From: JAWQFO01 sp033436665
GTDB taxonomy: Bacteria > Pseudomonadota > Alphaproteobacteria > Rhodobacterales > Rhodobacteraceae
Direction of reading: 5' to 3'
NCBI RefSeq assembly: GCF_033436665.1
Contig: NZ_JAWQFO010000005.1
Location: forward strand, 248,001-312,000
Length of the DNA: 64,000 nt
The position numbers were made by a program, and so were the translations under genes. Of the stretch, positions 43,614-52,971 are shown one piece after another. Each line of letters opens with the position of its first letter. The first letter of the stretch is position 1. The notes beneath the pieces are model-generated. The model did no database searches and was not told where the DNA came from. It worked only from the letters and a program-made list of their open reading frames with translations.

Positions 43614-44411
43614 TTACTGCTGTACTTGAACGGAGACAATCATCGATTCCTCGGCATCGCCCAGCCTGAGACCGGAAATCGGCGCCGCCTCGCGGTAATC
43701 GAGACCCGAGGCGATCCGGACGTATCGTTCGTCCGGGCTGATGCCGTTGGAAATGTCGAACCCGACCCAGCCCAGCCCGTCGACATGGGCTTCGGCCCAG
43801 GCATGGCTTGCGTCCTGATCGACGCGGTCGTCCATCATCAGGTAACCGCTGACATACCGCGCCGGGCAGCCGGCGGCGCGGGCGGCTGCCACGAAAATCT
43901 GCGCGTGATCCTGGCAGACCCCGCTGCCGCCCGCGAGCGCGGCTTCGGCCGTGGTTGCCGCGTAGGTGTCGCCGATCTTGTAAGGCACGGCGGCGAGGAT
44001 CGCGGCGGAGAGCCCGTGCAGCGCTCCCAGAAGATCCGGACTTCCCCGAACATCTTCCGCCAGCGCCGCGACGCGGTCCCCGGGTTCGGTCAGCGGTGTC
44101 GTTTTGAGGAAGTACCACAACGGTGCCGCCCCGGTGGCCTGTCCCAGAACGCCCGAGGTGTCATGTGTCTCGACCTGCCCCGCGGCGTTGATGGCAACGC
44201 CGGTGCCGCCGGGGGTGACCGACAGCAGGTGAACCCGGGTCTGGTGATGATCGCTATACGAGGTCTCGACCTTGCCACCTTCGACCGTGATGTCCCAGGA
44301 CAGGACCCGCTGCTGCGGCGTCGTCGGCGGCGTCAGGCGCACCTGCTGAAGCGCGTAGTCCACGGGCCTGTCATAGGCGTAGCGCGTCGTGTGGCTGATA
44401 TGGAGAAGCAT
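43614..44411 (-). CDS. transglutaminase-like cysteine protease of the Anbu operon
   Basis: A 265-residue protein with an N-terminal transglutaminase-associated beta domain (MLLHISHTTRYAYDRPV) and a transglutaminase/cysteine-protease core: Cys in GSGVCQDHAQIFV, His in DASHAWAEAHV and Asp in GWVGFDISN. The three form the catalytic triad. ATG at 44411 starts the conserved first strand. It is 7 bases downstream of the alpha-E gene and 45 bases upstream of anbu. Confidence 0.9.
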   Translation of the reverse strand: MLLHISHTTRYAYDRPVDYALQQVRLTPPTTPQQRVLSWDITVEGGKVETSYSDHHQTRVHLLSVTPGGTGVAINAAGQVETHDTSGVLGQATGAAPLWYFLKTTPLTEPGDRVAALAEDVRGSPDLLGALHGLSAAILAAVPYKIGDTYAATTAEAALAGGSGVCQDHAQIFVAAARAAGCPARYVSGYLMMDDRVDQDASHAWAEAHVDGLGWVGFDISNGISPDERYVRIASGLDYREAAPISGLRLGDAEESMIVSVQVQQ

Positions 44412-44418
44412 CCTGTCC

Positions 44419-45360
44419 CTACCCGTTGAACCTGTAGTCGGCTTCGATCTGCGAGCCGAGCGCGTTGTTGTCCCGAATGAAGCCGGTGATAAACGCGTGC
44501 AGGCCCTGGTCGAAGACATCACGGATGCCGAGCGCCTTGAGCCGGCGGCGCATGTCCTCGGCCATGTCGTGACAGGCGTGGCGTTGTCCGTATTCGGCCT
44601 CGAGGTAGCCGAGATTTTCCATCACCTGCTTGGCGCAGAACGCCAGCGAACGCGGCAGGCGCTTGTCGAAGATCAGGAACTCGGCGATCGCTGTCGCCGT
44701 CATGTCCTGTTCGTCGAGCCAGCGGAACGAGCGATGCGCGGAGACAGACCGCAAGATCATTTCCCACTGCACGTTGTCGAGCGAGGACCCGACCGAACTC
44801 GCCGTCGGCAACAGCGTGTAGTACTTCACGTCGATGATGCGCGCCGTGTTGTCGGCGCGCTCGATGAAGGTGCCGAGCCGCGAGAAATCGTAGATGTCGT
44901 TGCGCAGCATCGTACCGTAGAGCGTGCCGCGCACCAGTGCGCTCTGCTGACGGATCACGGAAAGCGTCGCCGGCAGCTCGACCTGCGTCACCGGTTCGCG
45001 CAGCAAGTCCTGCATCGCCATCCAGCTTTCGTTGACCGCCTCCCAGACCTCGCGGGTCAGCGCCGTGCGCACCAGCCGCGCGTTGTCGCGCGCGGCCTTG
45101 GTCACCGAGATGACGCTCGACGGGTTGTCGGCGTCGCGCAGCAGGTAGTCGATGACATGGCTGTCGACATAGGCGTCGTACTTGGCCGAGTATCCGGCCT
45201 TTGCACCGGCCGTCGTCACGACGGATTCCCATTCGGAGCTGGAACTGGTCGACCGTGTCAGCGCCATCCGCGACCCGGCTTCCATAAGACGGGCGAGGTT
45301 CTCACCGCGCTCGAGGAACCGGAACATCCAGTAGAGGCCGCCTGCCGTTTTTCCCAGCAT
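44419..45360 (-). CDS. alpha-E domain protein
   Basis: A 313-residue all-helical alpha-E domain protein (COG2307) opening MLGKTAGGLYWMFRFLERGENLARL. Its role is unknown; in many genomes it accompanies the ATP-grasp and transglutaminase proteins. One base separates it from the ATP-grasp gene, showing cotranscription and probably coupled translation. Confidence 0.9.
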   Translation of the reverse strand: MLGKTAGGLYWMFRFLERGENLARLMEAGSRMALTRSTSSSSEWESVVTTAGAKAGYSAKYDAYVDSHVIDYLLRDADNPSSVISVTKAARDNARLVRTALTREVWEAVNESWMAMQDLLREPVTQVELPATLSVIRQQSALVRGTLYGTMLRNDIYDFSRLGTFIERADNTARIIDVKYYTLLPTASSVGSSLDNVQWEMILRSVSAHRSFRWLDEQDMTATAIAEFLIFDKRLPRSLAFCAKQVMENLGYLEAEYGQRHACHDMAEDMRRRLKALGIRDVFDQGLHAFITGFIRDNNALGSQIEADYRFNG

Positions 45361-45361
45361 G

Positions 45362-46789
45362 TCAGTCCTCCAGCACCCATGTGTCCTTGGTCCCGCCGCC
45401 TTGGCTTGAATTGACGACCAGCGAGCCTTCGGTCAGGGCCACGCGTGTCAGCCCGCCCGGCGTGATCCTCACGCCCTCTGGCGATACCAGTACGTAAGGG
45501 CGCAGGTCGACATGGCGCGGCGCCAGCCCCCTGTCGACGAAGATCGGCACCGTCGACAGCGACAGCGTCGGCTGGGCGATGTAATTCGCCGGCCGCGCCT
45601 CGAGCTTCTTGCGGAAGGCCGTGATTTCCTTCTTCGAGGCGGCAGGGCCCACGAGCATCCCGTAGCCGCCCGATCCGTGCACCTCTTTCACGACCAGCTT
45701 GTCGAGGTTGTCGAGCACGTACTTCAGGGTCTCGGGTTCGGCGCAGCGATGGGTCTCGACGTTGCGCAGGATCGCCTTCTCGCCGGTGTAGAACTCCACG
45801 ATGTCGGGCATGTAGGAATAGATCGCCTTGTCGTCGGCAATCCCCGCCCCCGGCGCGTTGGCGAGCGTGATGCCGCCCGCGCGATAGACATCCATGATCC
45901 CGGGCACGCCCAGCATGCTGTCGGGATTGAACGACATCGGGTCGAGAAAATCGTCGTCGATGCGCCGGTAGAGCACGTCGATGACCTTGTACCCCTGCGT
46001 CGTGCGCATGGCGATGCGCCCGTCGACCACCCGCAGGTCATGGCCTTCGACCAGTTCCGCACCCATCTGGTCGGCGAGAAAGGAATGCTCGAAATAGGCC
46101 GAGTTGAAGATGCCCGGCGTCAGCACCGCGACTGTCGGCTTGCCGTCGCAGGCTGCGGGCGCACAGGCCGCGAGCGACCGGCGCAGGTTCTTGGGGTAGT
46201 CCGAGACCGGTTGCACGCGGATCTTCGAGAAAAGCTCGGGAAACATTTGCAGCATCGTCTCGCGGTTCTCCAGCATGTAGGAGACGCCTGAGGGCGTGCG
46301 GGCATTGTCCTCGAGCACGAAGAAATCGTTTTCGCCGGTGCGCACGATGTCGGTGCCGACGATATGGGTGTAGACGTCGCCCGGTGGGCGGAACCCGATC
46401 ATCTGCGGCAGGAAGGCCGCGTTATCGGACACGAGCTGCTGCGGGATGCGTCCGGCGCGCAGGATTTCCTGCCGGTTGTAGATGTCGAGCAGGAAGGCGT
46501 TGATCGCGCGCACCCGCTGTTCGATACCCCGCGACAGGCGCGACCACTCTCGGTGCGACAGGATGCGCGGAACCAGATCGAACGGGATCAGCCGTTCCTG
46601 CGCCTCGGCCTGGCCGTAGACGTTGAAGGTGATGCCGGTGCGCCGGAAGAACGCCTCGGCCTCACGCGCCTTGGCGTCGAGTCGCGCCGCGTCCTGCTGG
46701 CCGAACCAATCACTGTAGGCGTCGTAAGGCGCCCGAACCGACCCGTCCGACCGCTTCATCTCGTTGTAGAACTGGGGAGTGCTGGACAT
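45362..46789 (-). CDS. circularly permuted type-2 ATP-grasp protein
   Basis: A 475-residue ATP-grasp ligase-like protein (COG2308). Recognisable motifs include DLVPRILSHREWSRLSRGIEQR-type sequence, the nucleotide-binding VVKEVHGSGGYGMLVGP and the metal-binding LVVNSSQGGGTKDTWVL end. It likely forms a peptide-type amide or similar bond, with alpha-E and transglutaminase partners. ATG at 46789 (MSSTPQFYNEM) lacks a strong ribosome site. First gene of the Anbu operon, with its promoter in the intergenic region upstream. Confidence 0.9.
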   Translation of the reverse strand: MSSTPQFYNEMKRSDGSVRAPYDAYSDWFGQQDAARLDAKAREAEAFFRRTGITFNVYGQAEAQERLIPFDLVPRILSHREWSRLSRGIEQRVRAINAFLLDIYNRQEILRAGRIPQQLVSDNAAFLPQMIGFRPPGDVYTHIVGTDIVRTGENDFFVLEDNARTPSGVSYMLENRETMLQMFPELFSKIRVQPVSDYPKNLRRSLAACAPAACDGKPTVAVLTPGIFNSAYFEHSFLADQMGAELVEGHDLRVVDGRIAMRTTQGYKVIDVLYRRIDDDFLDPMSFNPDSMLGVPGIMDVYRAGGITLANAPGAGIADDKAIYSYMPDIVEFYTGEKAILRNVETHRCAEPETLKYVLDNLDKLVVKEVHGSGGYGMLVGPAASKKEITAFRKKLEARPANYIAQPTLSLSTVPIFVDRGLAPRHVDLRPYVLVSPEGVRITPGGLTRVALTEGSLVVNSSQGGGTKDTWVLED

Positions 46790-47108
46790 TCCAACAGCAT
46801 ATCCGCAGCCGCGCGCCAAACAACCATTTGTCCGCGGCTGTCGAGATCAGCCGTCGCCGGGTCGGGAAATGACCGGATTTTGTGCGATTGGCACGGATCG
46901 GCACTGACACGCCTGCGATCTTGGTCATCGCGCTGTCCGCCGCGGCCCGTGTCCCGCTCACCATGTGCGAGGCCCATCGTTTCCACCCTGATCCGCGACC
47001 GGGTCGACCTTCGCCTGTTCACGCCGAAAACCGGGCATAATCCCTCTGGACACTCTCCCCCCGACCTCCTAAAACCCGCTCACCCAGCCGCCGCCAAGGT
47101 GGCGCCCG
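46790..47108. other. intergenic region between ATP-grasp gene and tRNA-Phe
   Basis: No gene I can support. It should hold the Anbu-operon promoter on the minus strand and the tRNA promoter on the plus strand. Open frames here lack a plausible start or composition. Confidence 0.5.
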
Positions 47109-47183
47109 TGCCCGGGTAGCTCAGGGGTAGAGCAGTGGATTGAAAATCCTCGTGTCGGTGGTTCGATTCCGCCCCCGGGCACC
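47109..47183 (+). tRNA. tRNA-Phe (anticodon GAA), element attachment target
   Basis: A complete cloverleaf: acceptor GCCCGGG pairs with CCCGGGC, D-arm TAGCTCAGGGGTAGAGC, anticodon stem-loop GTGGATTGAAAATCCTC with GAA anticodon, T-arm GGTTCGATTCC, and an encoded CCA (47181-47183). The tyrosine integrase begins about 150 bases downstream on the same strand, so the 3' end of this gene is the likely attB/attL of the element. No second copy of the 3' end was noticed in the window. Confidence 0.97.
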
Positions 47184-47330
47184 ACTTCAAAGTCCAGCAA
47201 CGTGCAGGAACGTCCAAGTGATTGTAATCCTTGGATTCCGAGTCCAGTGGTGTCCAGCCAAAACCCGTGACAGCCGCGAAAGTAGGGGGTATATTGCAGG
47301 GTACCGTTAATTCGATTCCGGTTTTTGCCA

Positions 47331-48527
47331 GTGCCCCTTTCCGATGTCGCCATCCGCAACCTCAAGTCCCGCGAGAAGCCCTACAAGGCAAGCGACTCGC
47401 ACGGGCTATACCTGCTGGTAAACCCAACGGGATCAAGGCTTTGGCGCTTCAAGTACCGGTTCAACGGGAAAGAGAAACTGCTGGCGCTGGGCAGCTACCC
47501 GCTCGTAGGTCTCAAGCTCGCACGGGAAAAGCGCGACGATGCGCGTCTTTTGCTCGTCGAGGGGTATGATCCCGCGGCCGAACGCAAGCGCAGGAAACGG
47601 CAAGAGTTCCTCGAAAAAGGTATCTCGTTTTCCGACTTGGCCAAGGAGTACCTCGACAAGCTGAAACGCGAGGGTCGAGCCCCGCAGACCCTCAAGAAAC
47701 TGGAGTGGATCGTGTCGCTGGCCGAGGCGCGCCTCGGCGACATGGAAGTGAAGGAGATCGAGACTCAGGACATCCTCGCCTGCCTCCGGGTTGTCGAGGC
47801 CGAGGGCAAGTTCGAAACCGCGGGTCGGCTTCGTTCGACCATCGGCGCGATCCTGCGCTACGCGATTGCCACGGGGCGGGCCACGACGGACCCGACGCAG
47901 GCCCTGAAGGGTGCGTTGATCAGCCCACGGAAGAAGCACCGCTCAGCCCTGACGGACAAGCGCGAGATCGGGGAAATGATGCTGGCCATCGACGGCTATT
48001 CCGGGGAGCCGAAAACGGCGATTGCCCTGCAACTCCTCGCTCTCCTCGCGCAGCGCCCCGGCGAATTGCGTCTCGCCTGCTGGGACGAATTCGACCTCGA
48101 CGAGGCCACGTGGCGGATCCCGGCAGAGCGCATGAAGATGCGGCGCCCGCACCGCGTCCCGCTACCGAGCCAAGCGGTCGCGTGGTTGCGCGAGCTGGAA
48201 CGGTTCCGGCAAAAGAGCGACCTGCTGTTCCCGTCGACGCGCAACTGGAAGAAGCCGGTGTCTGAGAACACCTTCAACCAGGCCATTCGGCGCATGGGCT
48301 TCGACAAGGACAAGGTCACGGCGCACGGGTTCCGGGCGACGTTCTCGACGCTGGCCAACGAGTCCGGCAAGTGGAACCCCGACGCGATCGAACGGGCCCT
48401 TGCCCACGTCGAAGGTAACGACGTGCGCCGGGCCTACGCGCGGGGCGAGCACTGGGACGAGCGTGTGGAGATGGCACAATGGTGGGCGGACGAACTGGAC
48501 CTCTACCGCGAACAGGTCAAGCCGTGA
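47331..48527 (+). CDS. int: tyrosine-type integrase of a tRNA-targeted element
   Basis: A 398-residue P4-like integrase: an N-terminal DUF4102 arm domain (LSDVAIRNLKSREKPYK, GLYLLVNPTGSRLW), a core-binding domain, and the catalytic domain with Arg in LAQRPGELRL, the His-x-x-Arg box HGFRATFSTL and the final Tyr in RRAYARGEH. GTG at 47331 begins at MPLSDVAIRNL; TTG at 47325 is an alternative. No clear ribosome site precedes it. Inserted next to tRNA-Phe, the usual placing for phage satellites and integrative islands. Confidence 0.93.
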   Translation: MPLSDVAIRNLKSREKPYKASDSHGLYLLVNPTGSRLWRFKYRFNGKEKLLALGSYPLVGLKLAREKRDDARLLLVEGYDPAAERKRRKRQEFLEKGISFSDLAKEYLDKLKREGRAPQTLKKLEWIVSLAEARLGDMEVKEIETQDILACLRVVEAEGKFETAGRLRSTIGAILRYAIATGRATTDPTQALKGALISPRKKHRSALTDKREIGEMMLAIDGYSGEPKTAIALQLLALLAQRPGELRLACWDEFDLDEATWRIPAERMKMRRPHRVPLPSQAVAWLRELERFRQKSDLLFPSTRNWKKPVSENTFNQAIRRMGFDKDKVTAHGFRATFSTLANESGKWNPDAIERALAHVEGNDVRRAYARGEHWDERVEMAQWWADELDLYREQVKP

Positions 48528-49282
48528 CATCCGGGACCGGAAAAAGCGAGGACGGTTTTCCACGGCAGTCGGGCGTGTCGTTCGAGGCTGTTTCGCGGAT
48601 CGTTGATGCGACCGGCGTTCCCTTGAAAGACAGCGTTCAACTCGATGGTTTGCGCGCGGCGCTCGATCGTCTCTTGAACGAGGTCACAGTTCTCTCCTTG
48701 TCTCGCGATCCGCGGGGCGCGCGCCGGGAACTCGAACGGTTGAAGCGCGCGTTCGAAACTTACCAAGATCTTGCCGACCAGCTGCCCGCGTTTGCTCTTT
48801 TCCCACCGAAACCGCCGGCAGAATGGCGGGCTGCGGTGACGCTGTGGATCAAGAACACGGATGCGGAGTTGAGGTCGATGAAAGGCCAAACCCGTTCGAA
48901 CGCCTTGGCAGAGTTTTACCCGCGCGCAATTGGTTTATTCGCAGCAGCTTTCGCGGCAGAGATCACGGTATGGCACGACGCGAAAGATAAGAGCGCCCCG
49001 ATCGTCAAGTTCGCGGAAGCCGTGATCATAGTCGCGCGGGATTCCGCTGATATCGAGGCATCGGCGGGCCGGGCCCGGGTGAAAGCGGGCGGACTGCAGA
49101 ACCCGTGGATCGTCCGGGAGCGCGATGCTATTCGCGTCGGGCTTCGTAAGGCGCTAGGGCATATGCCCGGCAGTGGACCGGGCCCACTGGGCAAACAGGG
49201 TTACGCGGGGCCCTCGCAACCGTCATGGGCATCGCACCGTCAATTGTTCACTGTTATGCTTGATCTCGAGGAAGCCGGTTAG
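48524..49282 (+). CDS. hypothetical protein coupled to the integrase
   Basis: A 252-residue soluble protein I do not recognise. It has a helical middle (ARRELERLKRAFETYQDLADQ), an Ala-rich hydrophobic stretch near AIGLFAAAFAAEITVW, and a Gly/Pro-rich tail. The GTG start at 48524 overlaps the integrase stop (GTGA), so it is translated with the integrase. The role is unknown; its position suggests an accessory of integration or element control. Confidence 0.6.
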   Translation: MTSGTGKSEDGFPRQSGVSFEAVSRIVDATGVPLKDSVQLDGLRAALDRLLNEVTVLSLSRDPRGARRELERLKRAFETYQDLADQLPAFALFPPKPPAEWRAAVTLWIKNTDAELRSMKGQTRSNALAEFYPRAIGLFAAAFAAEITVWHDAKDKSAPIVKFAEAVIIVARDSADIEASAGRARVKAGGLQNPWIVRERDAIRVGLRKALGHMPGSGPGPLGKQGYAGPSQPSWASHRQLFTVMLDLEEAG

Positions 49283-49319
49283 GGAAAACCTCGCTTCCGT
49301 TCTGACTCCAGCTTTTCCT

Positions 49320-49366
49320 AAACTGTTGAAAGTTCTCCACGTACGTCCGTGGGCAGTCGAAACTGT
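49320..49366. promoter_or_regulatory. candidate operator upstream of alpA
   Basis: CCACG-TACGTC-CGTGG (49337-49352) is an inverted repeat with 5-bp arms, flanked by direct copies of AAACTGT at about 49320 and 49361. It lies 38 bases before the alpA start. A likely site for the element's own regulator. Confidence 0.4.
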
Positions 49367-49389
49367 CTAAAGAAGAATGGAGACGATCA

Positions 49390-49635
49390 ATGAATATCCA
49401 GACGAATTCCGAAGCACCGTGGAAAGACTGTTCGCCGGGTGGACGCTTGCTGCGGCCGGAAGAGGTGTTCGAACGTACTGGCCTCAGCCGTTCGCAGGTC
49501 TACGCAATGATCGCGGACGGAGCGTTCCCGCCTTTCCTGAAGCTCTCCACGCGTGCAGCGGCTTTGCCCGAAACGTGGTTGGAGTGTTTCATCAACGACC
49601 GGGCGCAAGCCGCTTTGACAACTGTTGCGCAGTAG
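49390..49635 (+). CDS. alpA: AlpA-family regulator/excisionase-like protein
   Basis: An 81-residue winged helix-turn-helix protein of the AlpA family. LLRPEEVFERTGLSRSQVYAM is the HTH, and FPPFLKLSTRAAALPETWLECFI is the typical second half (FP.P.KL..R...W...I). In P4-like and other islands AlpA controls the integrase and excision. Reading in the other frame at 49377 gives a longer but unrelated sequence and is rejected. Confidence 0.85.
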   Translation: MNIQTNSEAPWKDCSPGGRLLRPEEVFERTGLSRSQVYAMIADGAFPPFLKLSTRAAALPETWLECFINDRAQAALTTVAQ

Positions 49636-49649
49636 CGGGAGGTAAAACG

Positions 49650-49964
49650 ATGGAAATGGAAACAGCGGAAGAATTGCCTTTGGTTTGCGATTGCCTTGCG
49701 GACGAGTGCTTGATGGAAAACGTAATCTACGTATTGAAGGTCGCGCGCCTCGAGCATTTTTTGGTATCGGGGCTCGATCTCGACGCGGCCCGCGAGTTGT
49801 CGGAACTCGAGGCGACCAAGCGCAGGGAAGCTTTCCAATCAGGGGCGTATTTTCGCTCGGTACTTGGTGGTCTGGCGTATTCGCAGAGCAAGAATGAATT
49901 TTCGCTTGAACTCGAACTGAGCGCCCCCGCAGGAACTGAGGTGCCGAGTTCTGCGGCGACCTAG
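49650..49964 (+). CDS. small hypothetical protein of the element
   Basis: A 104-residue acidic protein (EMETAEELPLVCDCLADECL at the start; three cysteines). ATG at 49650 has GGGAGG seven bases upstream. It lies 14 bases after alpA and is probably cotranscribed with it. No known family recognised. Confidence 0.55.
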   Translation: MEMETAEELPLVCDCLADECLMENVIYVLKVARLEHFLVSGLDLDAARELSELEATKRREAFQSGAYFRSVLGGLAYSQSKNEFSLELELSAPAGTEVPSSAAT

Positions 49965-50193
49965 TCGGCAATACGACTACAAAGCTGCACTGCATACCGG
50001 GCACAAAAATAGTGATCATACCCAAAACAAAGTGGCAGTTGCCTAGTTTGTTCGCAGGATCGTGATGCGTAGGCAGATCGCCACATAGGCGAAATTTTGG
50101 CCACCTGATCGTCCTCAAGAATAAGTACCCGCTTCACCAAACCCGTTGCGTCTTTCGCTTGGGGCTTGGCGAAGCTTTACAAGGAGAACGCCG

Positions 50194-52971
50194 GTGTCGG
50201 ATGACCTTAAAGAGATCAGCTTCAGCCTCGGCTCAGGCGACAACCTTGGGCGTTCTCGTAACACCACAGAAACATTCAAGAAATTCAAGGACCGCTTCCG
50301 CGAACCGCACGTCACCCCGGAGAAGTATCGGGAGTATAAAGCGGCCTCGGACAAGCGTCAGCGCACCCTAAAAGGCTCTGCCGGATGGATGATGCGCGGC
50401 CCGGTCGAGAAGGGCAAGAACCGCAACCGCAACTCGATCCTGCCCTCCCAGATCATCACCCTCGACATCGACTACGCGACCCCCGAGTTCGTTGAACTGC
50501 TCAAGGGCGGCGACATCCTCCGGGGCTATGAGATGATAGCCCACAGCACCCGTTCCCACACTCCCGAGAACCCGAGGCTGCGGCTTATCATCTTCCTCGC
50601 CGGGAAGGTCAGCCGCGACCGCTATCAGGCTGCCAGCCGGATCACGGCCCAGCTTGCCGACCCCAACATGGAATGGGTCGATAAGGTCTCGTTCCGGCCT
50701 GCTCAAATGATGTATATGCCGACTGTCTCGAAGGACATGGAGAAGCATTACATCTACTACGAGCAGAGCGGCGATCTGCTCGATCACGAAGAGATCATCG
50801 AGACGTGGGAGATGACCAACGGGTCGGCCTCCGACATCGGCAATCTGCCCCGCGCACAGGGCGAGGACGAACTGCGTCAGGCTGCCGAGAAGGCAGAGGA
50901 CCCTCTTTCCAAGAGCGGCCCGGTCGGCGACTTCTGCCGCGCCTACACCATCACCGAACTGGTGACAGGGAAGGACGGAGAGCCCGGCATCCTCGCCGAT
51001 GTCTACGAGCCGGTCGAGTGGGCGCAGGGCGCGATCTCCCGGATGACCTATCTCGGCGGCACCACCTCGAACGGGGCCGTGGTCTACGATGATCTCTTCG
51101 TCTACTCGCACCACGGCTCGGACCCGGTGCAGGAGCAGCTTGTCAACGCCTACGATCTGGTCCGGCTGCATCTCTTCGGAAACGAGGACAAGGACGCCGA
51201 ATCGGATACCCCGGTCTCGAAGCTGCCGTCCTCCAAGGCCATGATCGACTTCCTCCGGTCGGACGCTCACTACAAGGTCGCGCAGGCCGAGAGCCGCTAC
51301 GATCTCGACGCCATGCTGACCGACGATGATGTCGAGTATCAGGCCGACGACGAAGAGATCGACGAGGACGAGGAAGCCGAGATCGACGACCTGCTCGGTG
51401 CGCCATCCGAGAGCGTCGGCAAGCAGCGTGTCGGGAGGCACCACCGCAGGCGGCAGGCCGAGAAGCCTCCGTCGAAGTGGATTGCCAAGGAACTGACCCT
51501 GACCGATGACGGCCTGATCCGGGCCACGACCCACAACATCGGCACGATCTGCATGAACGATCCCCGGCTCTGGCGGAAGATCGCTTACAACGAGTTCTCC
51601 GACGATGTGGTCATCACCGACGACATCAAGACCAAGACCAAGCTGATCCCGGACTTCAAGTGCAAGGACAGGGTGAACGGCGACCGCTGGCAGGACTACC
51701 ACGAGACCGTGATCCGGGCGATCATCTCGGCCCCGACCTCGAAGGGCGGCTACGAACTGGAAGTGGCGATGGATAAGGTCCGGCAGGGCGTCGAACTGGC
51801 GGCGCGGACGAATCAGTTCCACCCTGTCCGGGAGTTCCTGCTGCAATGCAACGAGGATCATCCCGAGGACGAAGAGGACATCGACACGATCCTGATCGAC
51901 TACTTCGGGGCCGAGGACAACGCCTACACCCGGCAGATTTCCCGGTTGATGATGATCGCCTCGGTCGCGCGGGTGTTCGAGCCCGGCTGCAAGTTCGACT
52001 TCGCTCTGATCCTCGAAGGCGATCAGGGTATCGGGAAGTCCACAGGCATCAAGCGCCTCTATGGAGAGCATTACTTCGGCGAGATCGACGCGAACCTGAG
52101 TAACCGCCAAGAGATCGCGGAGCAGACAGGCGGCATGTGGTGCGGGGAACTCCCGGAACTGTCCTCGCTGCACAAGGGCGAGGCGAACGACATCAAGGCG
52201 TTCATGTCGCGGCAGCATGACGATGTTCGGAAGTCCTACGGTCGGGCACCAACAGAACTTCCCCGCCAGTTCGTCCTCTGGGGCACGACCAACGATACCA
52301 AGTATCTCCGCGACACGACCGGAGGTCGCCGCTTCTGGCCTTGCCCCTGTGACAGTTCCTATGTGGACACGGTGGGCATCATGCGGGCTCGCACCCGCCT
52401 CTGGGCGCTCGCCTACCGGGCCTACGTCGAGATGCGAGAGAAGGCGGGCAACGCCCCCGATCTGCCGCTCTTTGTCACCGGGAAGGCCGCAGAGATCGCC
52501 AAGACCCTGCAAGAGCGCGCCCGGAAGCGTGAGCCGTGGGAGAACTGGCTGGAACAGGTCGAGGACTGGATCGACGACCAGATGCCGCTGCAATCCTTCG
52601 TGGCCCTCAACGACATCGACGAGAAGCACATGCTCGACGAGACCTACAAGGGCGTCAGCCTCGAATCCACGGTCTGCCGGGTGGCCTTCCACCAGCAAGA
52701 GGCGTTCCGGGAGGCTTTCGGCTTGCATGGAAACGTCCCCAGCAACGCCCAGACCGATCAGTTCTGGGAGCGCGTCACGACTGCCCTCACGGCAAAGGGG
52801 TGGGAGTATGGGCGCATCCGTATTGGCGGGAGGCAGCGCACATGGCTGATCCGGCCCGACGCTACTCTCGACGAAAGAGCGCGCGGTTTCCGCGTATGCG
52901 AACCGGCGCAGGCCCACGAATCCGGGTCCACCCAAGTTGCCGATGATAACGATGGAGAGGCACTGCTATGA
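50194..52971 (+). CDS. primase-helicase, VapE/D5-like, of the mobile element
   Basis: A 925-residue replication protein. The N-terminal archaeo-eukaryotic-type primase region shows TLDIDYATPEF (Asp pair near residues 89-92) and HSTRSHTPENPRLRL. A central Glu/Asp-rich insert (about 373-403) precedes the C-terminal VapE-type SF3-like helicase with Walker A EGDQGIGKSTG (near residue 608), a catalytic Glu/Trp-Cys-Gly region, and TNDTKYLRD. GTG at 50194 has AAGGAG seven bases upstream, so it is chosen over ATG at 50146. It probably starts replication at the iteron region that follows. Confidence 0.88.
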   Translation: MSDDLKEISFSLGSGDNLGRSRNTTETFKKFKDRFREPHVTPEKYREYKAASDKRQRTLKGSAGWMMRGPVEKGKNRNRNSILPSQIITLDIDYATPEFVELLKGGDILRGYEMIAHSTRSHTPENPRLRLIIFLAGKVSRDRYQAASRITAQLADPNMEWVDKVSFRPAQMMYMPTVSKDMEKHYIYYEQSGDLLDHEEIIETWEMTNGSASDIGNLPRAQGEDELRQAAEKAEDPLSKSGPVGDFCRAYTITELVTGKDGEPGILADVYEPVEWAQGAISRMTYLGGTTSNGAVVYDDLFVYSHHGSDPVQEQLVNAYDLVRLHLFGNEDKDAESDTPVSKLPSSKAMIDFLRSDAHYKVAQAESRYDLDAMLTDDDVEYQADDEEIDEDEEAEIDDLLGAPSESVGKQRVGRHHRRRQAEKPPSKWIAKELTLTDDGLIRATTHNIGTICMNDPRLWRKIAYNEFSDDVVITDDIKTKTKLIPDFKCKDRVNGDRWQDYHETVIRAIISAPTSKGGYELEVAMDKVRQGVELAARTNQFHPVREFLLQCNEDHPEDEEDIDTILIDYFGAEDNAYTRQISRLMMIASVARVFEPGCKFDFALILEGDQGIGKSTGIKRLYGEHYFGEIDANLSNRQEIAEQTGGMWCGELPELSSLHKGEANDIKAFMSRQHDDVRKSYGRAPTELPRQFVLWGTTNDTKYLRDTTGGRRFWPCPCDSSYVDTVGIMRARTRLWALAYRAYVEMREKAGNAPDLPLFVTGKAAEIAKTLQERARKREPWENWLEQVEDWIDDQMPLQSFVALNDIDEKHMLDETYKGVSLESTVCRVAFHQQEAFREAFGLHGNVPSNAQTDQFWERVTTALTAKGWEYGRIRIGGRQRTWLIRPDATLDERARGFRVCEPAQAHESGSTQVADDNDGEALL

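Noticed and set aside
46710..47022. Minus-strand small open frames upstream of the ATP-grasp gene
   Set aside because: No domain, no start signal, and they cover the probable promoter of the Anbu operon.
47311..47320. Second copy of TTCGATTCCG from the tRNA-Phe T-arm, as an att duplication
   Set aside because: Only ten bases match and the following sequence differs; too short to be a convincing attachment-site repeat.
49377..49650. Reading frame starting METINEYPDEF that overlaps alpA in another frame
   Set aside because: alpA in the other frame is a clear family match; the second half of this frame is a real separate gene starting at 49650 with its own ribosome site.
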